A stretch of DNA of 47,068 nt from Lachnospiraceae bacterium. Lineage in GTDB: Bacteria; Bacillota; Clostridia; Lachnospirales; Lachnospiraceae. The notes beneath the pieces were generated by a model, which was not told where the DNA came from, made no database searches, and saw only the letters and a program-made list of their open reading frames with translations. The stretch's first letter is position 1; every line of letters starts with the position of its first letter. The stretch is from NCBI GenBank assembly GCA_022797535.1, contig JAAWKU010000032.1, forward strand, positions 1 to 47,068. Reading direction: 5' to 3'. Shown piece by piece: positions 1 through 7,353 of this stretch. A program made the translations under genes and the position numbers.

Positions 1-182
1 TTAGAGCCTCCGGCGGATGCACACGGATTTGCAGAGGAATTTGCCGCTTTGCGGCGCAAATCCGGTGCGGAAAACGCTTTAATCAGCGTTTCCCTAAAAT
101 GATACAGAAGGCTCAGACAACCATGTTTTCCTGGAATATACGGGCATCAGGGAAATATCTCCGGGAAAATTGAGATAAATAC
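1..182. other. Intergenic region with hairpins, no gene
   Basis: No open reading frame with a ribosome binding site is visible here. An imperfect hairpin lies at 69-93, with arms GGAAA(A)CGCT and AGCGTTTCC around a TTAATC loop. A second GC-rich fold lies just before it (about 38-57), but neither is followed by a clear T-run. The region probably holds the 3' flank of a gene beyond the left edge. Confidence 0.4.
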
Positions 183-213
183 TTGACTTTCCACCTGGTG
201 GAAGCTGTATAAA
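183..213 (+). promoter_or_regulatory. MerR-type promoter with operator dyad in a 19-bp spacer
   Basis: A TTGACT -35 box (183-188) and a TATAAA -10 box (208-213) are 19 bp apart, longer than the usual 17. The spacer holds a perfect 7-bp inverted repeat, TTCCACC-T-GGTGGAA (189-203). MerR-family activators bind such dyads and untwist an over-long spacer. The site lies 180 bp upstream of the MerR gene at 395, so autoregulation of that operon is the natural inference. Confidence 0.8.
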
Positions 214-394
214 GTAGTTACCAGACAGAAACGGAGCGCGTTAATCCCTGGGGGAGATGAGGAATTTTCAGGACGGCATATCCCCGGAAGGCACATGAAT
301 TCAGAATACGGGCGTTGAGAAGCCTGGAGATCCATCCCTGAAAAATTGCGCCGGAGGGGAAAAGAACTCCAATCAAGAAAGGAATCCACAGGCC

Positions 395-1036
395 ATGAAG
401 ATCAAACAGGTGGAGGAGTTGGTGGATATCACCCGTAAAAACATCCGTTTTTATGAGGAGCAGGGACTGCTCAGCGTGGGACGGGCGGAAAACGGCTACC
501 GGGAATATGGGATGGAGGATGTAAAACGTTTGAAGCAGATCCGTCTGCTGCGCAGGCTCTCTGTTCCCATTGAGGATATCCGGCTGCTTTTCGACGGCAG
601 GTATACCCTGGAGGATGTGCTGGAGCGGCAGGAGGTACAGCTGGAGCGCCAGAAAGAAAGCATTCGGAAAACGCAGTTGTTCTGCAGGCAGCTGCTGGAA
701 GGGGAACTTCGTCTGGAGGCTTTGGATGTGGACGGCTGTCTGGAGCAGATGGATCAACAGGAGCAGGAGGGAGTGATGTTTATGGATGGAACACACAGGG
801 ATATTCATAAGAAAAAGCAGAGGGGAGCCATACTGGGCGCTGGAGCAATGTTGTTAATGTCTCTGGTGCCGGTTGTGATCGTATGGAGGATAAAACAGAC
901 GGTTTCCATACCTTTATGGATACTTGTGCCTTTTCTGGGGATCACGGCAGTGTCCTGCATCGGTGTGGTGGCAGCCTTGTTGGGCAGAATCAGAGAGATT
1001 AAAGGAGGAGAAGAGGATGAAGCTGCTAAGTATTGA
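395..1036 (+). CDS. MerR family transcriptional regulator with C-terminal membrane segments
   Basis: The first 70 residues form a MerR winged helix: the DNA-binding helix-turn-helix at about 2-25 is followed by the NGYREY wing and the helix containing RRLSVPIEDIR. A dimerisation coiled coil follows (about 75-125). Unlike classical MerR proteins there is no obvious metal-binding Cys pair. Instead the C-terminus has two hydrophobic stretches (about 144-165 and 173-197) that look like membrane helices with a short loop. The start is supported by AGAAAGGA about 11 bases upstream. The gene overlaps the YbjQ-like gene by 20 bp, so the two are translationally coupled. The promoter at 183-213 has the hallmark of MerR control. 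The membrane tail suggests it senses an envelope signal or integral-membrane partner; the effector is unknown. Confidence 0.85.
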   Translation: MKIKQVEELVDITRKNIRFYEEQGLLSVGRAENGYREYGMEDVKRLKQIRLLRRLSVPIEDIRLLFDGRYTLEDVLERQEVQLERQKESIRKTQLFCRQLLEGELRLEALDVDGCLEQMDQQEQEGVMFMDGTHRDIHKKKQRGAILGAGAMLLMSLVPVVIVWRIKQTVSIPLWILVPFLGITAVSCIGVVAALLGRIREIKGGEEDEAAKY

Positions 1037-1331
1037 TTATATTCCTGGGCAGGAGATAGAGGCTCTGGGGATGGTAAAGGGCACTGTGGTGCAGACCAAG
1101 AACATAGGCAGGGATTTTATGGCAGGCATGAAAACCCTGGTGGGCGGTGAGATAGTGGGGTATACGGAGATGCTGAACGAGGCCAGGCAGATTGCGGTGA
1201 AGCGCATGGTGGACGAGGCAAAAGAGATGGGTGCGGACGCCATAATCGGCATCATGTACGGCTCCTCCCAGGTCATGGCCGGGGCAGCGGAAGTAATCGC
1301 CTACGGCACTGCCGTAAAGTATAAAGTTTAG
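1017..1331 (+). CDS. YbjQ/UPF0145 family protein
   Basis: This 104-residue protein matches the YbjQ (UPF0145) family: a small alpha/beta protein with the GADAIIGIMY segment and a VKGTVVQTKNIGRDFMAG-type N-terminus. Family members form oligomeric rings and are sometimes described as heavy-metal-binding domains, but their function is not settled. A longer frame opens at 924, but the start at 1017 is chosen because AAAGGAGGAG lies directly upstream and the family begins at this point. It sits inside the MerR operon and overlaps the regulator by 20 bp, so it is probably co-regulated with it. No signal peptide or membrane segment is visible. Confidence 0.8.
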   Translation: MKLLSIDYIPGQEIEALGMVKGTVVQTKNIGRDFMAGMKTLVGGEIVGYTEMLNEARQIAVKRMVDEAKEMGADAIIGIMYGSSQVMAGAAEVIAYGTAVKYKV

Positions 1332-1405
1332 GGAATTTGTAGAACTTTAAAACAGCATCCCTGTACAGTGTACAGGAGAACTCAATTATAAAAGAGGATG
1401 AAGCA

Positions 1406-2218
1406 ATGTCAGATCAAGTAGTAATACCCAATGTGCCAATAGCCAGCATCATCGCCATGACAGTATCCCTGGTGGTATCTGTGGGGCTGCCCATAATCCT
1501 GTGCATTCTGGTGTACAGGAAAACAAAGGCCCGGATTTCCGGCTTTTTTATCGGAGCGGCCACCTTCTTTGTTTTTGCCCTGGTGCTGGAGCAGATTTTG
1601 CATGTCATAGTGCTGGGAGCGGCAGGTACGGCTCTTACAGGCAATATATGGCTCTATGCCCTGTACGGCGGACTGGCGGCGGGGATTTTTGAAGAGACAG
1701 GACGTTACATGGCCATGAAGCTGTGTATGAAAAAAAGTCTGAATAAGCAGAACGCCATCATGTATGGTGTGGGACACGGGGGTATTGAGGCAATCCTGCT
1801 GGCGGGTCTGGCCTGTGTGAACAATCTGGTGATCGCAGTGATGATTAACAGCGGTCAGGCTCCCATGCTGTTGTCCCTGAGCGGCGTGAACGAGGTGACC
1901 TACCAGCAGGCGCTGGGACAACTCATGTCTGTGGCAACCACACCTTCCTGGATCTTCTATATGGTGGGCCTGGAAAGGATAAGCGCCATTATCTTCCATA
2001 TTTCTGCCTCCTATCTGGTATATCTGGCAGTAAGCAGGAAAAAGCCGCTCTACTATCTGCTGGCGGTTCTGGCACATTTTCTGATGGATGCCGCCGTGGT
2101 GGTGGCCGGAAAGTATTTGCCCATGTTGGCGCTGGAAATGCTTCTGCTGTTGGCCTGTGCCGGGTTTGGCTTTGGGATCTGGAGGATATACCGCCGGGAA
2201 CGGGCCCCCATTGCATGA
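1406..2218 (+). CDS. YhfC family intramembrane protease
   Basis: A 270-residue polytopic membrane protein with about seven hydrophobic segments. It carries the two signature motifs of the YhfC family, EETGR at residues 96-100 and GHGGIEA at 123-129. Glu96/Glu97, His124 and Glu128 are candidate catalytic residues buried in the membrane, as in the related CPBP-type glutamic or metallo-protease fold. A spaced AAAGAGGATGAAGC precedes the ATG. It lies 74 bp after the YbjQ-like gene and probably belongs to the same operon. The membrane-tailed MerR could conceivably be its substrate, but that is inference only. A GGGGGCCC-rich end is followed at once by a new promoter. Confidence 0.8.
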   Translation: MSDQVVIPNVPIASIIAMTVSLVVSVGLPIILCILVYRKTKARISGFFIGAATFFVFALVLEQILHVIVLGAAGTALTGNIWLYALYGGLAAGIFEETGRYMAMKLCMKKSLNKQNAIMYGVGHGGIEAILLAGLACVNNLVIAVMINSGQAPMLLSLSGVNEVTYQQALGQLMSVATTPSWIFYMVGLERISAIIFHISASYLVYLAVSRKKPLYYLLAVLAHFLMDAAVVVAGKYLPMLALEMLLLLACAGFGFGIWRIYRRERAPIA

Positions 2219-2235
2219 TGATATTTAAATGGGGG

Positions 2236-2264
2236 TTGCATTTTTCCGTTTTATGTTGTATAGT
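2236..2264 (+). promoter_or_regulatory. Sigma-A promoter for a structured leader or small RNA
   Basis: TTGCAT (2236-2241) and TATAGT (2259-2264) are separated by exactly 17 bp. Transcription would begin near 2271, more than 460 bp upstream of the next gene, so the transcript starts with a long non-coding stretch. Confidence 0.75.
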
Positions 2265-2270
2265 AGGTCT

Positions 2271-2517
2271 ATAAGTAAACAGCCGCCTGAAAGGGTTTAA
2301 GGATATGCCGGAGACGGAACAGCGGCTGGGTAAAAAATTTAAAGGAGGAAGTTTGTTTGTCGATTGTGTTTGTAACGGAGGAAAACTGCAGGTAAATATT
2401 GCAGAGGGTATGTGTGTGGCTGTTTTTTACAGGTGCTGACACACTGGGAGTCTGCCCTCATTTCTGCCTTACAAATTGCTGACAAACATTTTGAATCCGA
2501 TAAAATGAGAGATTCTG
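2271..2517 (+). ncRNA. Structured leader or small RNA of unknown class, possible short peptides
   Basis: This stretch between a good promoter and a terminator has no recognisable gene. A 7-bp stem CAGCCGC/GCGGCTG (2280-2286 with 2322-2328) encloses a 35-nt purine-rich loop. It is followed by a strong AAAGGAGG (2341-2348). Two TTG-started peptides fit that site: 12 codons at 2357-2395 with ideal spacing, or 28 codons with four Cys at 2353-2439. I do not recognise a known riboswitch consensus. Either a small regulatory RNA or an attenuator ahead of the GNAT gene is possible. Confidence 0.4.
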
Positions 2518-2546
2518 GAGCATGGCTGTATGGTCATGCTCTTTTT
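2518..2546 (+). terminator. Rho-independent terminator
   Basis: The arms GAGCATG (2518-2524) and CATGCTC (2535-2541) form a perfect 7-bp stem with a 10-nt loop, followed directly by five T residues. Confidence 0.8.
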
Positions 2547-2590
2547 GACCGGGGAATCCATGGAGAATCCCTGCGTTTTTCTATAATTCG

Positions 2591-2634
2591 GACCATGAAG
2601 CAAGCCTGTAAGGCGGGAGTTTCATGGTCTTTTT
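2591..2634 (+). terminator. Second Rho-independent terminator or attenuator
   Basis: Perfect 9-bp arms GACCATGAA (2591-2599) and TTCATGGTC (2621-2629) are followed by five T residues. The loop contains a small GCCT/AGGC hairpin. It lies 44 bp after the first terminator and 100 bp before the GNAT gene, so it could act as an attenuator for that gene. Confidence 0.7.
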
Positions 2635-2734
2635 GTCTGTTATGGCCAAAGGAGGCAACACTGAAAACAGCATATTCCCGCACAATCCCGCCCGGGATCT
2701 GCCCGGGATACAAAAATAAAAGGAGGAATTTCAA

Positions 2735-3283
2735 ATGAAACGAATTATAAAAGCAATGGAACCCCAATATCTGCTCTCTTCTTTAGACCTGGTGGAAGAA
2801 GTGTTTTCCCAAAGCGACAGTGTGGAGGAAGGAAAAACTGTACGGCAGCTTGTGGAAGAAATACGATCCAAAAAATATTATGTTCCCGGTCTGGAGTTGA
2901 TCATGGTAAATCAGGACGACACAATCCTGGGATATGCCATGTTTTCAAGATTTCATATCCAGGGAAGGTATGAAAACGAATTGCTCATTCTCACGCCGGT
3001 AGCCGTAAAAACAGAATTCCAGAGGCAGCATATTTCAAAAGAATTATTGGAATATGGTTTTGAGAGAGCGGCAGAAATGGGATTTAAGGCAATACTTGTA
3101 GAAGGGGACCCGAGAAATTATGGTCCCCGGGGCTTTCAGCCCAGCTACAGGTTCGGGATAGAGGCCGGACCTTATATTCATCTGCCCCATCCGGATTGCC
3201 TGATGGTGAAAGAGATACAGGAGGGAGCCCTGGACCAGATCAGCGGTCTTGTGGATTACTCGTTTTATGAAGCGCTGAGATAA
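2735..3283 (+). CDS. GNAT family N-acetyltransferase
   Basis: A 182-residue protein of the GNAT superfamily, which transfers an acetyl group from acetyl-CoA to an amine. The beta4 segment LLILTPVAVKTEFQRQHISKELLEYGFERA (about 84-113) carries the acetyl-CoA pyrophosphate-binding loop in the form QRQHIS, and FKAILVEGDPRNYGPRGFQPSYRFGI is the typical beta5-alpha4 region of YhbS-like members. AAAGGAGGAATTTCAA precedes the ATG at optimal distance. The substrate cannot be inferred. It has two upstream terminator-like hairpins and a remote promoter at 2236. The next gene begins 66 bp downstream on the same strand, so they could be co-transcribed. Confidence 0.8.
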   Translation: MKRIIKAMEPQYLLSSLDLVEEVFSQSDSVEEGKTVRQLVEEIRSKKYYVPGLELIMVNQDDTILGYAMFSRFHIQGRYENELLILTPVAVKTEFQRQHISKELLEYGFERAAEMGFKAILVEGDPRNYGPRGFQPSYRFGIEAGPYIHLPHPDCLMVKEIQEGALDQISGLVDYSFYEALR

Positions 3284-3349
3284 GGATAATCGTAAGTAAC
3301 TTGCCACAAACTCGTTATACGCAAAAAGCAGCGCAGGAATGGAGAAAAA

Positions 3350-5293
3350 ATGGAGAATCATATAAAAACTACATCCGGTCTGGAACTGGAAAAAATTAAG
3401 GAAATCTGGGCGGGGATGGCGCTGACTGCCGCCGCCCGGGCCAGGATAGAAGAAGCCGGCCCCATTCTGGCGGAGAGGCAGCTCCAGGCGGCTCTGCGGG
3501 AGACCACGGAGAGCCGCCAGCTTCTGGAGAAATTTGGAACGCCGCCCCTGGTGTCCCTGGAGGGGATGGAGCAGATTCTGCTGGTGGCGGAAAAGGGAGA
3601 TATGCTGGGGCCGGAGCAGCTGGAACAGGTGGAGAGCGCCCTGGCCGCAGTGAAGCGGATGCAGGATTATCTGTCCAGAGGGCAGCAGTATCAGATTCCG
3701 CTGGCCTTCTATGGGGAAAATCTGCAGCCCATGGAGGAGATTCGGCAGCAGATCCATCAGCAGATTCGGGGCGGGCAGGTGGAGGACCACGCCACCAGGG
3801 AGTTATTTGACCTGCGCAGTCAGATCCAGCGTACTCAGGAAAAACGCAGGGAGAAGGCTGAGAGCGTGCTGCGTACTCACAGGGACTGCATGTCAGACAG
3901 CTTCTGTGTCACCCGGGGCGGACATCTGTGCGTCCCCGTGAAAAAAGAATATAAGTTCCGCATAAGCGGCAGCGTCATAGACAAATCCGCCACGGGCAAT
4001 ACGCTGTTCATAGAGCCCACAGCGGTACAGAAATACGAGGAGGAGCTGTCTCTGCTGCAAATCCAGGAGGACAACGAGGTGCGGAGGATCCTGTACACTC
4101 TGACGGTGATGATTGGAGACCAACTGGAGGCGTTTCAGGAGAACAGCCGGATCCTGGAGCGGCTGGACTATGCTTTTTCCAAGGGAAAACTCAGCATGGA
4201 ATGGGACTGCGAAGCGCCTGTGGTGGGAACGGATCGAAGGATCCGGCTGAGGGCGGCCAGGCATCCGCTGATGGACCGCAGGGCGGCTGTGCCTCTGGAT
4301 TTTGAACTGGGAGAAGAGGTCCCGGAGGGTGACAGGGGTGATACGTCACCCGGAGAGACCATGCCCTGTCGGGGCGTGGTAATCACCGGCCCCAACACAG
4401 GGGGGAAAACCGTGGCGCTGAAGACCGTAGCGCTGTGCTGTATGCTGGCCCAGTGGGGGCTGCATGTGCCCTGCCGGGAGGCCCGGGTGTGCATGAACAG
4501 CCAGTACCTGTGCGATATAGGGGACGGCCAGAGCCTGTCGGAGAACCTGTCCACCTTCTCGGCTCATATCACCAATGTGCTGGATATCCTGAACCGGGTC
4601 AACCCGGAAAGTCTGGTGATCATGGATGAACTGGGTTCCGGCACGGATCCCACCGAGGGCATGGGGATCGCCATCGCCATCCTGGAGGCTCTGCGGGAGA
4701 GCGGCTGTCTGTTTCTGGTCACCACCCACTATCCGGAAGTGAAGGAATATGCAGCCCGCACCCAGGGTGTGACCAATGCCCGTATGACCTTTGACCAGGA
4801 GAGCCTGCAGCCATTGTACCGCATGGTGATCGGAGAGGCGGGGGCTTCCTGTGCTTTTGCCATCGCGGAACGGCTGGGCATGCCCCGGGCCATGCTGGAG
4901 GTGGCGCGGCAGGCCGCCTATGGGAGCGGCGCCGAGGTCCAAAGTCCGCTCATACAGGCCTCCGGCGGACCCCGTATACAGAAAGACAGCCCTGCTCCCC
5001 GACAGAAAGACCTGTCCGGAAAGTTCCAGCGGGGTGACAGCGTGATGCTCTATCCCCACCGTAAGATCGGCATCGTCTGCGAGCCGGTGAATGACAGAGG
5101 GTGTCTGAGGGTACAGCTGCCGGACCGCAAGATATGGATCAGTCACAAGCGGGTGAAACTTCATGTGGCCGCCGACAGACTCTATCCGGCGGATTATGAT
5201 TTTTCCATCATATTCGACACAGTGGAAAACCGCAAAAAGCGCCATGACATGGAACGTAAGTATACCGGGGATATGACCATAGAATATGACTAG
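3350..5293 (+). CDS. MutS2-like DNA-binding ATPase lacking the Smr nuclease domain
   Basis: This 647-residue protein has the MutS/MutS2 core and clamp architecture and an ABC-type ATPase. Walker A GPNTGGKT is at about 347-354, the signature-like STFSAHITN near 403, Walker B VIMDELGSGTDPTEG at about 422-436, and the switch His in TTHY near 457. Authentic MutS2 is about 780-800 residues and ends in a coiled coil and a Smr endonuclease domain. Here the coiled coil is short, and the C-terminus is instead a small beta-rich segment (about 558-606, FQRGDSVMLYPHRKIGIV) resembling a KOW/SH3 fold. MutS2 acts on recombination intermediates or stalled ribosomes; this paralogue could bind but not cut. The TAG stop lies within the terminal inverted repeat of a MITE-like element. 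Confidence 0.85.
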   Translation: MENHIKTTSGLELEKIKEIWAGMALTAAARARIEEAGPILAERQLQAALRETTESRQLLEKFGTPPLVSLEGMEQILLVAEKGDMLGPEQLEQVESALAAVKRMQDYLSRGQQYQIPLAFYGENLQPMEEIRQQIHQQIRGGQVEDHATRELFDLRSQIQRTQEKRREKAESVLRTHRDCMSDSFCVTRGGHLCVPVKKEYKFRISGSVIDKSATGNTLFIEPTAVQKYEEELSLLQIQEDNEVRRILYTLTVMIGDQLEAFQENSRILERLDYAFSKGKLSMEWDCEAPVVGTDRRIRLRAARHPLMDRRAAVPLDFELGEEVPEGDRGDTSPGETMPCRGVVITGPNTGGKTVALKTVALCCMLAQWGLHVPCREARVCMNSQYLCDIGDGQSLSENLSTFSAHITNVLDILNRVNPESLVIMDELGSGTDPTEGMGIAIAILEALRESGCLFLVTTHYPEVKEYAARTQGVTNARMTFDQESLQPLYRMVIGEAGASCAFAIAERLGMPRAMLEVARQAAYGSGAEVQSPLIQASGGPRIQKDSPAPRQKDLSGKFQRGDSVMLYPHRKIGIVCEPVNDRGCLRVQLPDRKIWISHKRVKLHVAADRLYPADYDFSIIFDTVENRKKRHDMERKYTGDMTIEYD

Positions 5294-5454
5294 TGTACTG
5301 TATCGTTCACATTTCGCAAAATGACTTGCCTGAATTTCCATCTGCCGCGTTGTCGTCGGTCAACGATGCCACCGCATCGCTTCCCTCCTCCGCCTTGCCG
5401 ATGAAAATTTATTCTGCGGAGTTTCGCCAGATATAATTGAGTCAGCACACTAGT
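5289..5454. mobile_element. MITE-like dispersed element, copy 1 (complete)
   Basis: This 166-bp segment is bounded by 12-bp inverted repeats, ACTAGTGTACTG (5289-5300) and CAGCACACTAGT (5443-5454), with one mismatch. It has no coding capacity. Its core is about 75% identical by eye to 34127-34288, and 26 bp (5350-5375) are identical in reverse complement to 15468-15493. The left repeat supplies the TAG stop of the MutS-like gene. The size, inverted ends and dispersed copies fit a non-autonomous miniature element; no transposase is present in the window. Confidence 0.65.
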
Positions 5455-5495
5455 TCATTTCAGACACACTCTGGTGACCCGGGAAGAAAAACAGA

Positions 5496-5524
5496 TTGAT
5501 TAAAAGGCGGAAAAAAGTTATATT
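5496..5524 (+). promoter_or_regulatory. Sigma-A promoter for the AAA-ATPase gene
   Basis: TTGATT (5496-5501) and TATATT (5519-5524) are separated by 17 bp, and the start codon at 5579 follows about 50 bp later. Confidence 0.55.
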
Positions 5525-5578
5525 ATAACTATAGGGAGAGGCAGGCGCGCGGGAGTGTGACAGAAAGCGGGGTAGATT

Positions 5579-7267
5579 ATGGCCAGGACCATCAGCATCG
5601 GACGTCAGGACTTTGAAAAGATCAGGACCAACAATAATTTCTATATAGACAAAACGGATTTCATACGGGAGTGGTGGGAATCGGAAGACGATGTAACACT
5701 GATCACCCGCCCCAGACGCTTTGGCAAGACGCTGAATATGAGTATGCTGGAACAGTTCTTCTCAGTGAATTATGCCGGGCGCTGCGATTTATTTGAGGGG
5801 CTTTCCATCTGGCAGCAGGAAAAATACCGCCGGCTGCAGGGAACATACCCGGTGATCTCCCTCAGCTTTGCCAAGGTAAAGGAAACTTCCTTCCAGGGAG
5901 CCCAAAAAAGAATCTGCCGGATTCTTTCGGATCTGTACAGGCAGTTTGATTTCCTGCGGGAGAGTGAGAAGCTGACTTCTCAGGAGAAGGAGCTGTACCA
6001 GGCTGTCTCTGACAATATGGAAGATTATGTGGCGGCAGAGTCCCTGAATGCCCTGTCCAACCTTTTGATGCGGCATTATGGCAAAAAAGTGATCCTTCTG
6101 CTGGATGAATACGACACGCCCATGCAGGAGGCCTATGTGAGCGGATATTGGGACGAACTGGTGACATTTACCAGAGGCCTGTTCAACGCTGCTTTTAAGA
6201 CGAATCCCTACATGGAGCGGGCTCTTATGACTGGAATTACCCGGGTGAGTAAGGAATCCATGTTCTCTGATCTGAACAACCTGAAAGTGGTTACAATGAC
6301 TTCAGAAAAGTATGCGGACTGTTTCGGGTTTACGGAGGAAGAGGTGTTTGCGGCCCTGGAGGAATACGGTCTGTCGGGTTATCAACAGCAGGTTAAGAAC
6401 TGGTATGATGGTTTTACTTTCGGCAGCAGAAAAGATATTTATAATCCCTGGTCTATTGTCAACTTTCTGGATGAAAGGAAAGTGGGAGCCTACTGGGCGG
6501 GCACCAGTTCCAACAGACTGGTGAGCAAGCTGCTCTGGGAGGGAAGCCCTGATATCAAGAAGAATTTTGAGGATCTGCTGGCAGGAGGAACTCTTGAACT
6601 GGAAATAGATGAGCAGATTGCCTACAGCCAGCTTTCCACAAAAAGGAACGCCCTGTGGAGCCTGCTGCTGGCCGCCGGATATCTGAAGGTAGGGGATACA
6701 ACCTTTGTGGAGAGGACAGGCCGCACATATTATAAGCTGGTACTGACTAACAAAGAGGTTTTTATCATGTTCGAGGACATGGTGCGGGACTGGTTTTCCC
6801 AGAACGACTACTACAATGACTTTATCAAAGCCCTTCTGCTGGGGGACGTGGCAGCCATGAATACTTACATGAACCGGGTGACCCGGGAGATGTTCAGCTA
6901 TTTTGACACAGGCAGGGATCCCCATAGTGAGCCGGAGCGGTTTTATCATGGGTTTGTGCTGGGGCTGATGGTGGAATTATCCGACAGATATGTGGTCAGT
7001 TCCAACCGGGAGAGCGGTTTCGGCCGGTATGATGTGATGCTGGAGCCCAGGAGGGCGGCGGAAGACGATGGGATACTTCTTGAATTTAAGGTGCAGAGTG
7101 AGGGGGAAAAGGAACTGTCCGATACGGTAGCCGAGGCCCTGCGGCAGATTCAGGAGAAGGACTATCAGGCTTCCCTGGTGGCGAAGGGTGTGTCGAAGGG
7201 CCGTATACGGAAGTATGGATTTGCCTTCCGCGGAAAAGAGGTATTGATCGGCGCGGCAGAGGCATAA
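5579..7267 (+). CDS. AAA-ATPase-like protein with C-terminal PD-(D/E)XK nuclease domain (DUF1703)
   Basis: A 562-residue member of the AAA-ATPase_like plus DUF1703 family, which is heavily expanded in gut Clostridia and Bacteroidetes. The N-terminus FEKIRTNNNFYIDKTDFI is the family hallmark. Walker A is RPRRFGKT (44-51), and Walker B VILLLDEYDTP lies at about 172-182. The C-terminal nuclease-like motif is intact: Asp485 in GRYDVML, then Glu502-x-Lys504 in ILLEFKV. The biological role of the family is unknown; a nuclease function in DNA defence or mobility is often assumed but not shown. It appears to be transcribed alone from the promoter at 5496, ends at a strong hairpin (7297-7335), and lies next to a MITE-like element. 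Confidence 0.85.
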   Translation: MARTISIGRQDFEKIRTNNNFYIDKTDFIREWWESEDDVTLITRPRRFGKTLNMSMLEQFFSVNYAGRCDLFEGLSIWQQEKYRRLQGTYPVISLSFAKVKETSFQGAQKRICRILSDLYRQFDFLRESEKLTSQEKELYQAVSDNMEDYVAAESLNALSNLLMRHYGKKVILLLDEYDTPMQEAYVSGYWDELVTFTRGLFNAAFKTNPYMERALMTGITRVSKESMFSDLNNLKVVTMTSEKYADCFGFTEEEVFAALEEYGLSGYQQQVKNWYDGFTFGSRKDIYNPWSIVNFLDERKVGAYWAGTSSNRLVSKLLWEGSPDIKKNFEDLLAGGTLELEIDEQIAYSQLSTKRNALWSLLLAAGYLKVGDTTFVERTGRTYYKLVLTNKEVFIMFEDMVRDWFSQNDYYNDFIKALLLGDVAAMNTYMNRVTREMFSYFDTGRDPHSEPERFYHGFVLGLMVELSDRYVVSSNRESGFGRYDVMLEPRRAAEDDGILLEFKVQSEGEKELSDTVAEALRQIQEKDYQASLVAKGVSKGRIRKYGFAFRGKEVLIGAAEA

Positions 7268-7296
7268 GCCGGGGACAAATCGTGAGACTGCCATAT

Positions 7297-7335
7297 GGAA
7301 AGGCTGCTGCATGGATCGCATGCGGCAGCCTTTCC
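7297..7335. terminator. Bidirectional terminator-like hairpin between convergent genes
   Basis: The arms GGAAAGGCTGC (7297-7307) and GCAGCCTTTCC (7325-7335) pair perfectly. The stem continues after one mismatch through GCATG/CATGC around a GATCG loop, giving a stem of about 17 positions. There is no long T-run on either side, so termination efficiency is uncertain, but its position between convergent genes fits. Confidence 0.6.
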
Positions 7336-7353
7336 GGCTTCAGCGGGAAATGC

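Noticed and set aside
924..1016. An extended N-terminus for the YbjQ-like protein
   Set aside because: The added 31 codons overlap the MerR tail in another frame and lie upstream of the proper ribosome binding site.
2412..2738. A 108-codon frame covering both terminator hairpins
   Set aside because: It has no ribosome binding site, crosses two terminators and resembles nothing; the GNAT gene begins at its end.
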